From Chlamydomonas reinhardtii (Eukaryota; Chlorophyta; Chlorophyceae; Chlamydomonadales; Chlamydomonadaceae), in assembly GCF_000002595.2 (NCBI RefSeq), contig NC_057006.1:7299325-7363324 (forward strand): a stretch of DNA of 64,000 nt. Reading direction: 5' to 3'. Made by a program: the position numbers and the translations under genes. A model generated the notes under the pieces. The model made no database searches, had not been told where the DNA came from, and worked only from the letters and a program-made list of their open reading frames with translations. This document shows, piece by piece, positions 23,443 through 34,100 of this stretch (its first letter is position 1; each line of letters starts with the position of its first letter).

Positions 23443-23695
23443 GTGGCGAGCTACAGAGGCATGCCTTTCTGGGGTATCCTGCGCCTTAAAAAGGCGTGTG
23501 GCATGATGCATCACATTGCAGTCGAGTTTGACCTCACAAGAAAGGCCGCTATGCTTGTCCGTCACATGCCGTTAAGCTTCTCATTAGAATGGATGATTAT
23601 AAATGCAGTTCTACAACAGCGATGTCGAGTTCTCGTTGCCAACGTGCTCTGGACCCCAAACCTTCACACCCAGCCCCACACACGACCGTCCAACC

Positions 23696-26600
23696 CTAGT
23701 GCTCGCCCACGTCGCTCACGCCTGCCTCGCCTGCACCTTCGTCCTCATTCCCGTCAATAGCAGCAGCGGCCTCCTGAGGCACGTCCGACTGCGAGCCATT
23801 GGGCTGCGACGTCCTTTTGCCCGGCCGCACTGGGCGCCGCACCGGAACTCCGGCCGCCTCCGCAGCTGCGGCTGCTGCAGACGCATTCCCCGCGCTTCCG
23901 GGCTTGCCAAAGGAGCCACCCGCCCCAACTCCGGCTGCAGCCGCCGCGAGCACAGCATCCATGGCCGAGCCCCGCCCTACCGGCGCACTGCCGTTGCCGC
24001 TGCCCCGGCTGCCGCCCCCGCCGTGCTGCAGCGCCCGCACGCCCGCCGCGCCGCCTCCCACCGCCGTCGCCGAGCCGCCGTCACTCACACGGCTTGCACG
24101 GCTTCCGCTGGTGTTGTGCACCAGGACCCGACCACCAACCCCAGCACCGGCGTCATCGTCCTGCGCCGCAGCCGGCGACGCCACGCGCGCGCCCAGTGAC
24201 GGCTGCGACGTGAAGGAGTTGTGCGTGGCCACAGAGTCGGTGTGTTGCAGCCGCGGCACCACGCCGCCCAAGCCGCCGTCGCTGAGTCTGCCGGCGCGGC
24301 TGCCGCCTTCGCCACCGTGCGGCTGCTCGTTGCGCTCCTCGTGCAACTCCTTCTCGAGGCCGTGGTGCTGGACGTCATCATTATGGTCATGATCAACATG
24401 GTCATGATCAGCATGGTCGTGGTCGGCCGCGTCATGATGAAAGTCATCCGAGTAGCCGTCGTCCTCATCATGGGCAGCCGACGCCGCACGAGGCGAGTGC
24501 GGCGGCGACGCAGCCGTGGCCGCGGCTGCCGCTGTCGCCGGAGGCGACGCGGCTGCGCCGCGCTGCGAGGAGCCGCTGTGCGCAAGGTCGGGCAGGTGCG
24601 GGTGCAGGTGCGGTCCGCCGCCGACCAGCATGCTGGCGCCGCTCTCCGTCGGTACGTGCTCGCTGTGCCCCGGCATAGAGCGCTCCCGCTGCCGCATCGG
24701 CCGCCGCGCCGCCCCAGCTTCCGCCTCCTCCTCCTCGCCCATTGACGCCGCCATCTCTGCATCAGCCATGGACGGCAACTCATCCATGCTAAGATCAGGG
24801 AGGTGGTTGTCGCTGCCGCCGCCGCCGCTAGCACCCCGGCTAGCGCCGCCGCTTGCACCGGCGAAGCTGCCGCCGATGGAACTGCCCTCCTGCGCCGCCG
24901 GCTGGTTGGTCCGCATCAGCTTCTCGCCTTCCCGCCCCCGCCGCAACAGCTTCTGCATACCGTCTGTGCTACGCCGCGCCGTGGAGCGAGGGGCGGGCGG
25001 CGGCAGGCCGCTCGGGTGGGCGCCATCGCCGTCAAGCGAGGGGTTGCGCGCAGCGCGCGCCGCCAGGCCGGCGGCTGCCGCCGCCGCGCCGGCAGACGGT
25101 GCCTGCGGCGGGTGCGCGCTGCGTGCCTGCCGCTCCGGCGGCCCCCCGGCGGCGTTCCGACCGCTGCGCACCCGACCACCACCACCCCCGCCACCCCCAC
25201 CCCCGCCGCCGCCAACCCCGCCAGGCCCCGCGCCGGCCTTGTCCGCCCCCGGCCGCGTCTTTGTGGACGGGCTGGGCAAATGGTCGCCCCGCAGGATACC
25301 AGGCGAGGGCGGTGGCCGCAGCGGCGCAAGGTGCGGCGGGTGGCCGCGCCCCATGCCGCCGCCTCCTGCCGGCGAGCCGTGGCCCTCATGTGGGTCGGGG
25401 CCCCCGCTGAAGAAGCCGTTGTAGCGAGGCTGCTGCTCCCGACCCTTGGGCCCACCGCCGCCGCCCGCACCCGACGGCGACTCGAAACCTAACCCATACA
25501 CTGACTGAATGGCAGGCCCCCGCGGCATACCGGGCCCGTTCAAGCTCTCCAACCGCCCGTACGGCATCATGCCGCCGCCGCCGCCGCCGCTGCGAGGGCC
25601 GCCCATTCCAGGTGGCAGCGGGATGCCGCTGCGGCCGGTGCGGCTGCCGCCGGCGCCGACACGCAGTTGCGCCTGGAAGCGCTCCAGCTCCTCATACCCA
25701 AACCCACCGTCGTAAGCCCCGGCCCCGGCCCCGCCGCCGCCATCGCTGGAAAACCGTCCTTCCGCAATGCCCCCTCCTCCTCCCCCTCCTCCTCCCCCGC
25801 CGCCGCCCGCCCGGATGCCGCTGCCGTGCGGCCCGGGGTCGGTGTGCCCGCGCCGCAGCACCTCACTGGCGAGCGGCTTGGGCAGCGCGTCCGGGATGGC
25901 GTTGAGGCTCTTGGGCACCAGGTGCGTGTTGATCACCACCGTACTGGCCGCGTACTGCTCCATAGACTCCCCGGCGCCCTGCATGCCGCCGCCCAGCCCC
26001 AGCATGCCCAGTGGCCCAAAGCCCAGCCCGCCCGGGCTGCCTCCGCCGCCACCACCGCCGCGGCCTCCGGCGGCGGCCCCGGCTCCGCCGGCGGGGTTGG
26101 GGCCTCCGGCCAGCAGGGCCTTGACCCGCTGCAGCTCCCGCCAGGCGTCGTCCCGGTCGGCCAGGGCGCGGGAGGCGTCGTTGGCCAGCTTCTCCATGGC
26201 GGCGGCCTGGCGGGCGAAGTCCTCGCGCATGCGGACCTGCTCCTCCTGCGGGGTGGGGAGTGATATAGGTGAAAAGTGAAATGAGCGTACCGGGCATGGA
26301 AGCTGGGCTGAGGGCGAGTGACGAGCGCTGGCGACGCGTGCTCTCGTCAAGGTGCCCTGGCACGTGCAAGCACGGGATTCAAAGGTTGGGAAAGCGTTAC
26401 CAACGCACCTGCAGTTGGTGCAACAGCCCAGTGACAGTGTTGCCACCGCCACCGCCGCCGCCGCCACCACCACCACCACCACCGCTAGGTCCACCAGGGC
26501 TGCCGCCAGGCCCGCCCAAGCCACCGCCTCCACTGGGCTCTGCCAAAAGGCCGCCGCCGCCGCCACCCGCGTAGGAGACGCCGCGCTCCCGCCCTGCTAG

Positions 26601-28751
26601 CCCGCCTGGCCCGGGCCCCGGAGATGGGGAGCGCGGGATCAGCATGCCTGGCCCGGCATCTGGCATGTCGTCTGGCCCTGCATTCGCATAACAGCAGGAG
26701 AGATAGAAAGCGTCATGTGGACGTCAATGTGCGTGTGTTTTTTCGGTGTGTGGCCAAGTATGTCTGCCAAGTATATCTGCTGCTTGCAGGTGCTATGGGG
26801 CTGTGGGCGCGCTGCTGTGTACACCGGCCCGGTGCTCACCTGCCATGCCACCTCCTCGCCGCCCGAACTGCGCTGGCAGCGGCGCCGGCCCCAGCGGCGG
26901 CCCGGGCTGCGGCGGCTGCGCCAGCGGCGGCAGCGGCCCGGGCGGCGGCTTGGGCGCATCCAGCCATGAGGCATCCACAATGGCGCCCTTGCCGCGCCGC
27001 CGCGGCCCTGGCCCCGGCGGCGGCATGCCGCCATTCACGTCGCCCATAGGCCCCATGCCCATGCCCATGCCGCCACCCACTTGCATGGGCTGCTGCGGCG
27101 GCGGCCCGCCTCCCGGCGGCCCACGCGGCGGCCCGCGCGGCTGGTTCATGTTGTCGTAGTAAGCCTGTGTGGGACACGGCAGCAGCCAGGGCGGGCACAT
27201 TTCGTTTGCATACGTCGTCTGCATTTGCCTTCAAGCACCCATGGCGTTGTTTCCGCCGCCTGAGCCCCGCCCCGCCCCAGCTCCCGCTCCGCCCCAGCCT
27301 ACCCAGTACCCATATCGCTGCCATGCCCCGCCCCTCCTCACCTGCAGGTCCGCCTCCTCCTTGAGCCGCTCCCGCTCCCGCTCCGCCCGCTCCCGCGCCT
27401 GCCGCTCCTTCTTCTCCCGGATCTGCGCCTCCAGGTCGGACTGCAGCCGCTGCCGCGCCTCCTCCGCGTTGCGCCGCTGCTCGTCGCTGGGGCCGGCGAT
27501 GAGGTCGTTCATGGCAGCCATGAAGCGCCGGTTGCCGGGGCTCACCGGCGGGATGGCGTTGGGCGACAGCACGGCCCCCGGCGCCACAGGCGGCCCGTCC
27601 ATCGGCAAGCCGCCGCCCCCACCGCCGCCCATGCCACCGCCCGGGCCGCCGCCAGGCCCCATCATCATACCGCCGCCGGGGCCGCCAGGACCGCCGGGGC
27701 CGCCGGGGCCGCCCCTAGGCATGAGTGTGCCGCCGTGTGGCGAGGCGCCGTCGGGCCCCATCATCATCATGCCGTGCATGGGGCCCATGCCGGGTGGGTA
27801 GGCGCCCGCGCCACCACCCGGCACCTCCACCGTCAGCCGCTGCTGCGGGCCCGGCGGGGGCGGGAAGCCTGCGGCAATAGAGGCGTCCGGAATTTGAGGA
27901 CGCGGTACCAAGCTAACGTGTGGCAGAACCCGCTGTCTCTCCGCTCAATGCAACTCCATGATAAACGGCAAGGCGTAAAGCTCACCGACCGTGAAGCCCA
28001 GCCTCGCCCCGTACCCTGCACGCACGTACCTCCCGGCGACGGCGCCATGCCGCCCCCCGGCGAGCCCCGCCCCGGCCGCGCCCTCAGGTCTGCCACCGGC
28101 CGCCCGAAGTCGTCCCGTAGCGGCTCGCCACCGCCGCCCCGCCGGTGCGCCCGCGCCGCCGGGTCCCAGGGCGGCGGCGCCTGCCGCGCGCGCGCCTCCC
28201 ACTGCTCCTCCTCCTCCCGCCGCCGCCGCACCTCTGCGTCCTTCGCCGCCTGCCTGGCGCGTATCTGCTCCTCCAGCTCCCGGCGATACGCCTCCTTCTT
28301 AGCCTCAGCCTCCATCCGCGCCAGAGCTCTTGGGTCGGCATTCGCAGCGCCGCCGCCACCTGCCAGTGCGGCGAGGCCGCCGCCGCCGCCTGGCGTGCCG
28401 TAGGAGCCGCCGTTGGGCGTGCCTGCGACACTACCTCCGCCGCCGCCACCACCCATGCCAGGAGGTCCGCCATATCCCTGCATGCCGTTTGGCCCGTTGC
28501 CAAACGGGCCGGGCTGCTGTTGCTGCCCCCGTCCGGCGCCGAAGCGCGGTGGGCCGCCGAGGACTGTCCCGTTCATCGCCAGGCTCATGCCCAGGATGCC
28601 GCCCTTCAGACCGCCGCCGCCGCCGCCTGGCCCACCGGCCCCCATGCCGTGACCCGGCCCCATGCCGCCTCCACCCGGCGAGCCCAGCATTGTGCCGAAG
28701 CCTCCCTGCTTTTGTTGCTGCTGCTGCTGCTGCTGACCATGCTGAAAATGC

Positions 28752-28783
<32 letters not shown>

Positions 28784-29913
28784 CTGACCATGCTGAAAAT
28801 GCTGCTGTTGTTGTTGTTGCTGGTATTGCTGCTGCTGGTACTGCTGCTGCTGCTGTTGGTTCTGCTGCAGGCCCTGCCCCGGCATTGCGGAGATTACGGT
28901 GAGCGAGGCCTCCGCCTGGCCTGGCGCCTGCTGCGGCGGAGGCGGCAGCGTGCCGGGTATCGCAAAGACAAACCCGGGGTAAAAGTTGGGGCTGTCCGGA
29001 AAGGTCTGGTTCAGCATTCCGCCCTCGCCTCCAAACGTGAGGTCATCGCCGCCTCCGCCAAAGCCGTTGTCGGCTCCGCCGCCCAGCCCAGGAATGTTCC
29101 GGGCGTCGAAAACCTTCTTATTGCCCTGGTCTGTGAAGATGTGGTTACGCCGGTTGTTGTTATTGTTGTTCCGCTGGTTGTTGACAGGCCCGCCGCCCCC
29201 GCGGCCGCCCCTGCCGTCGCCCCTGCCCTCGCCGCGCCCGCCGCCGTGCCGTTGCGGCTGCTGCTGCTGGGGCTCCGAGAAGGTGGAAGGTCCCTGCAAT
29301 AGGTAGTGACCGGCTCAGCCATGAGCCCAAATGATGCGTGACCCCCATGCGGTATCTCGGTTTTCCCCACTAGCCATGTCGACAGGATGAGGTGGCCGTT
29401 CACCTGTATTCCCAGGGCCTCCCGCTCCCGCTGCAAGATCCTGGTGTTTTCCTCCGCTTGTCGAGCTGTTGGTGCAATTGGAAGACGGGGAAGTTGGGTG
29501 CGTGAGAGAAAGCAAGAGCCATGGAAGCAAGGCAACTGAAAACAGGGATGCCAAGACGTGCCGAGTCTCTACCCCAGCGCACAACCCCCCGGCACGCCCC
29601 TGACACGGCCCTGACACGGGTTGCAGTCGCGCCCCTTCCACCTGCAGTCCAATCCAACACCCCTTCCATCTCGGCAGAAGCACTCACTAAGCTGCGCCAA
29701 CATTTCCGCTTTGGAAGCCAGCACTTCGTCGTTCCTCCCTCGCCGCTGCCCGCGCCCGCCCTTGTTGGCATTTTGGCCTGGCCCTGTAGGCAAAAAAACA
29801 GTGAGCTCTAGCCCACTTCGCGAGCATATGACTGCAGCTCTACAAAGCAATGCGGAGGGCTCACCCCCGCGTGCCGGTCTCTTGTCTCCCCGCGGAGGCG
29901 CAATATAGACCAT
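23696..29913 (-). CDS. Large Gly/Gln/Pro-rich coiled-coil protein
   Basis: Eight exons give 1713 residues: 29913-29865, 29783-29688, 29465-29404, 29293-28030, 27868-27342, 27164-26840, 26677-26409 and 26245-23696. All joints are in phase. I do not recognise a named family. Charged coiled coils alternate with low-complexity text: KAEMLAQL...TRQAEENTRILQREREALG (about 40-69); a Gln-rich block with two HFQHG units; KKEAYRRELEEQIRARQAAKD; RNAEEARQRLQSDLEAQIREKKE followed by RAERERERLKEEADLQ; and EEQVRMREDFARQAAAMEKL near 865. The repeated 'LE-QI-KK/RQ' style of helix recalls centrosome/spindle-pole proteins such as CSPP1 and CCDC66, which is only an analogy. The C-terminal half contains a His/Asp-rich stretch and ends in DVGEH. 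It shares a 342-base divergent promoter with the pseudokinase gene. Confidence 0.78.
28702..28865. repeat. CAG/CAA repeat coding for polyglutamine, with an internal duplication
   Basis: Within exon 4 of the coiled-coil gene, Gln runs are broken by two identical HFQHG units about 60 bases apart, each followed by a new Gln run. The DNA of the unit and its flanking CTG-type repeats is duplicated nearly exactly, which suggests a recent tandem duplication. Confidence 0.85.
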
Positions 29914-30255
29914 TGTGGCCGCCTGAGCCCAAACGTTGCAAATTTAGCGCTATGGGCCGCGTTCAAGCTTCTCTTCTATTCGTCGACTTGTGCGCGTCCC
30001 CATCTTGTTAAGTTGGTATTCTTTTGATTGTTATACTGTAGTGCAACCTGGCAAAACGTCTTTGCCCGTGGTCAAAGCCCTTTGAATGGGCACGCGATGA
30101 TGCAGCTCTCCTTTGGCTGGACTTTTGCACACCCATTCACTTCTTTCAGTTACAGCATATAAGCATGAAACCATAGTCTACACAAAAAGTAGAGGGCGTC
30201 TGTCACTCAGTCACCGCTCCACTGCACGCATAAATGTTTTTGCTGAAGGCCTAGA
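29914..30255. promoter_or_regulatory. Divergent promoter between coiled-coil and pseudokinase genes
   Basis: This 342-base, AT-richer gap separates two start codons facing away from each other. A TATA-like string (ATATAAG) at 30157-30163 is about 95 bases before the pseudokinase ATG and would suit a short 5' UTR. No other gene fits here. Confidence 0.5.
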
Positions 30256-32504
30256 ATGTTTGTATGTTGTTTAGGCCCGCACACCCTACCGAGCTCGCCT
30301 GATGAGGGCACTCGGGTTAAGCGTAAGAGCTTAGATGTGGCAGCAACCGAGGAGTCCGAACGCGTCCCCGGAAAGGCCGCATCCACAGCCCACGGCAACA
30401 ATGGCTATAAAAAGCTGCAAATGTATGAGGGCCTTCTGCCTGGGCAGCTGCCTGACTCTCCTCGTGACGCTGAGGGCTTGGCCAGTATCCTCGAGGGCCC
30501 CGCAAAGGGCAGCGCGGTGTCGCTCTTAGAGGACGGGTTAGCAAACGATGGGCGCGGGAAGTCGTTCTTCGCGGCGTCATGCGCCCACGCAACTGCCGGG
30601 GGCAACGGGCAGCTGGCGCTAGTCGTGCCGCCCCACCTCCTCCCAGCGGACGCGGCGGCCTTTGACACCGACTTCCGCGGTGGCGAGCAGGTGACTGCTT
30701 TGCCCTCAGTCAGCAGCAACGGTGCCTCGCATGGGCAATGCCGGGGCAGCAGCAACAACACGGGGCTGTCCAGCGGCGAGCCCGGGGCCGCGAGCGGCTT
30801 CTCGCCGCTGGACCTGATGCTCCTGCCGGATGGGCCCATGGCACACGCGGTGTCACGGAGAAGCGGGAGACGGCGACTGCATAAGCTGCACCGAATACCA
30901 GCGCTCCCAGCTCTGCCTCCGGATGACAACGGGTCGGCGGAGCAGGGCGAGGGCGGCAGCAGCGGCGACAGCACCGTCAATGCCTCGTCCGGCCGACCAC
31001 CAGCAGCGTTGCGGGGCATCGTGCCGGCGGCGGAGGCAGGGCCAGGGTCACGGGAAGCCGCAGCAGCAGCAACACCGCATTCAACTTTGGCGCTGCATCG
31101 ATTGCAGCGGGAGCTGGCGGTAGCGGCGCAGCTGCCACGCGACTGCGCTGTACTGCTGCTGCCGTACCGCGTGTACGCGCAGCCAGACCTGGTGCACGTG
31201 GTGTACGACGGCGCGGGCGAGGAGCTGCTGTCGTACCTGCGGCAGCGGCAGCGGCTGCCGGAGGCCACGTGTCGGGGCGTCATGCGGCAACTGCTGCAGG
31301 TGAGGAGTTTGCAGCCGTGGGGCAAAGGAACTGCGCAAGGATTGTACAGGTACAAGTGGTTGTACGCGACAGCGACGCTAAGGCTTCACCCAAGCGTACA
31401 CGGCCAAACTTTTCGAGCTTTCTACATATTTATGTACATGTGTATCTGCAGGCGCTGGCAGCAATGCATGCGCAGCGCTGGGTGCATCGGAATCTGAGCA
31501 CCGAGACGGTGTGGGTGCTGGAGGACCACAGCGGAGAGCCCGCACCCACTATGCGGCGGGACGCGACGGTGCGGCGCCGCGAACCGCCGCCGCCGCGGCT
31601 GCGCGTGAAGCTAGGCGGTCTGACGCACGCGGCGCAGCAGGCCGTGGACCCCAGCACGGGTGTAGAGACGCCGCTGCGCGACCTGGTGGGCTGTGCCTAT
31701 CACCTGGCGCCGGAGGCAATCAGCGGCTCCGGCTACGGCCGGCCAGCGGACGTGTGGGCGGCGGGCGTGCTGTTAGCAATGCTGCTGACGGGGCGGGCGC
31801 CCTTCCCCGGTGCCAATGAGCTGGAAGTGATGACACGGGTGATGGTGGCCACCACGCCGCCGCCGCCGCGCTCGCCGATGCGGCAGTCGCACGAGGGGGC
31901 GGAAGCCGGCGGTGAGGGAGCAGGGTCACGGCAGCAGGAGCCACCCTGCGCCAGCGACACTGGTACAGAAGGCGCAGCGGCAGCGGCAGCAGCGTTTGCC
32001 ACCTCACCCACACCATCGCCGAGCGGCGCGCAGCGGCAGCTGGGCGGCTTTGGCGGCTACACGCTGCGCCAGCGCGCGGACGGCAGTAACAGCGGCGAGG
32101 TGCCGTTTCGGGAGCGCGACGCGCTGCAGGAGATCATCGTGCAGGCAGCGCTGGAGTCGGGAGCGAGCAGCGCGTGCCGGGAGTGCCTGGCAGGTGAGAG
32201 CGGGATCGCGGACACGGGCGTGTGCAGCCAGTAGCATAGTAGATGGTGTACACCATGCATAGATCCTACCGGGACCCCATGGCATACTGGGGAAAACCGG
32301 GCGTGAGGGTGGGTCACGGGCCTGGCCACGGACGCATCTGTGTCACCATACGTAAGTCATCCGGGCGCTGACAGTCCATTTTTTTCACCGTGTTTCTCAG
32401 GCATGCTCACATCAGATCCCACACGGCGGCTGAGCGCAGCGGCACTCCTGAAGCTGCCGTGGTTTGAAACGGACGAGGATGCTGGGGCGGCACGGCCTGC
32501 GTGA
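30256..32504 (+). CDS. CAMK-like pseudokinase
   Basis: Three exons (30256-31299, 31452-32193, 32401-32504) give 629 residues, all in phase. The C-terminal half is a protein-kinase fold: ALAAMHAQRWVHRNLS, LVGCAYHLAPEAISG, ADVWAAGVLLAMLLTGRAPFPG and a closing DPTRRLSAAALLKLPWF, most like the CaM-kinase/CDPK/AMPK group. The catalytic residues are gone. HRD is HRN at 360-362, so the base Asp is Asn. DFG is replaced by LGG at 402-404. I see no Gly-rich loop or VAIK lysine in the N-lobe text (LHRLQRELAVAAQL...LVHVVYDG). The APE motif (434-436) and helix F Asp remain. A long Ser/Gly insert separates the activation helices from the last helix. The first ~270 residues are low-complexity with no clear domain. 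It probably acts as a scaffold or regulator. Confidence 0.82.
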
Positions 32505-34100
32505 GACTCCCCTGCAGCGGCAGGTGTTCAACTGACTTGAGAGTACGTGATGAAGCGCGAGCGCATGTAGAGCGTGGGTGCCTATCGCGTGTGGCGATGA
32601 CGGCAATGCCTATGGTGTGCTTGGCATGACGTGTGCGGCAAGTGCAATGGTGAGGTCAAAGGCGCCGGCACCTCCTCCGTGCTGCACCGAGCAGCCAAGG
32701 CTGCGTGTGTCATCATCATGGCCAACGGTCGAGTTGGTGGCATTACGCATCTTTCCGAGTTGCTGCAGTTGTGGAGAATGAGGAAGCATGCACAAACACA
32801 ACGTGACTGCACATCTGTGTCATGTACCAATAGTTGGTGACGGAGTTGGACTTCTTGATTCTAGAATGCATGATGAACCTAGGAGGCCCAGGGTGTTGCT
32901 TGATTCAGCAACGTCCTGAACATAAGGCCATAAATGTTTATCGCTATGGACTTCAGCACCACTTTGCCAGTGTCAGGCTGAAGCATCTTTTTGACTTGGT
33001 GCAACATGTGGTGGTGCGTTACATGGTCTGGCGGTGGGGGCTGGAAAGGGCTTTCGTGGCTTGCATGGGATGGCTGTGGCGTTGATTATGCGGCGTGTCT
33101 CTTCCTGTGTCGCCTGACTCCAAATGACGTGCAGGTATGATCAACTGGGGGTGACAACAACCCGATTTAAATGCGAGCGACACTGCGGGATTATCTTTAG
33201 AAGTAAGCGTGCTTGCTTGTTCAATGCTGTTTGGGGGATTCATAAACTGCGTATGTATGGCCCTAATACCGTGGGGGCATGTCGCACCCGTGGAGGGCAC
33301 TGTACCTGACGGTGTTGGCGCAGCGCATAAACCGATGCACATCAACAGCGCAAGGTTTGCAAACTGCACCGTTGCTCGAGGATGGCGCATGATGGCGTGC
33401 GGGGGGTGGGGCCGGATGCTACAGCTGCTCGCCCTGCTGATCGGCGCCAATTGTAACAGAAGGGATCCTGGGCTGTGCCCAGAAGCCGCCGCGCCGCGCA
33501 ATGCATTGGCTCTCCCTACCGTAACCGTACCAGGTAACATGCGGCAAAGAGACGACACTCTGCCAGGCCTTCCGCGCGCAGGCATCCCAATCGTGATGCC
33601 CACGAGTGCCGCGTGCCGCAACGCGCAACGGCCGCAACCGCTGAATAGGCGAACAGCCAAGGCACCACATTCCCCTCCCAACCCCAACCCCACACACCAG
33701 GATCAGGCGTTTGTGTGCACCTGCTGAATGTTAAAGCCTCAAGGGCCGAATGCTGCTGCGGGACATGAGCACGGCTTTGATTGGAATGGGGCAGTAAACC
33801 GCCAAGAACTGGCTGCTAATATGGAAGGGTGAGTACCTATAAAATGCGTAGGTAGGGGAAGAGGGCAGCGGCACGGGCCTCCGCGCACCTGCACATGGGA
33901 CATTCGGCGGGCAAGGGTCCGGCCACTTGGGGGCCGGCGTACACACCGCCCAGGTGGTGACGCGGCCTGCGTGCACATGCAGCTGCAATTGGCGCGTTGA
34001 TAAGCTGCACGCAGCCGTTTCTCTTTCCACTTGACTAGGTAGGCACCTTTGTCGCCTTCTTGTTTTAATATACAACGGCATTTGGCTGGTCGAGACCAAA
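32505..34100. other. Intergenic: pseudokinase 3' UTR and DHAD promoter side
   Basis: No gene is supported. The nearest plus-strand TGTAA after the pseudokinase stop is near 33452, which would make an unusually long 3' UTR. A TATA-like TATAAAA lies at 33839-33845, about 260 bases before the DHAD start codon. Short open frames on both strands lack codon bias and domains. Confidence 0.5.

Noticed and set aside
24516-25424. Plus-strand open frame of ~300 codons opposite the coiled-coil gene
   Set aside because: It is a shadow of the minus-strand 2550-base exon, which has supported splice joints and coiled coils; the plus product is Pro/Arg/Ala low-complexity.
33019-33727. Overlapping open frames of 170-220 codons on both strands before DHAD
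   Set aside because: Both strands are open to similar extent, neither shows a domain, and the composition is that of intergenic DNA.
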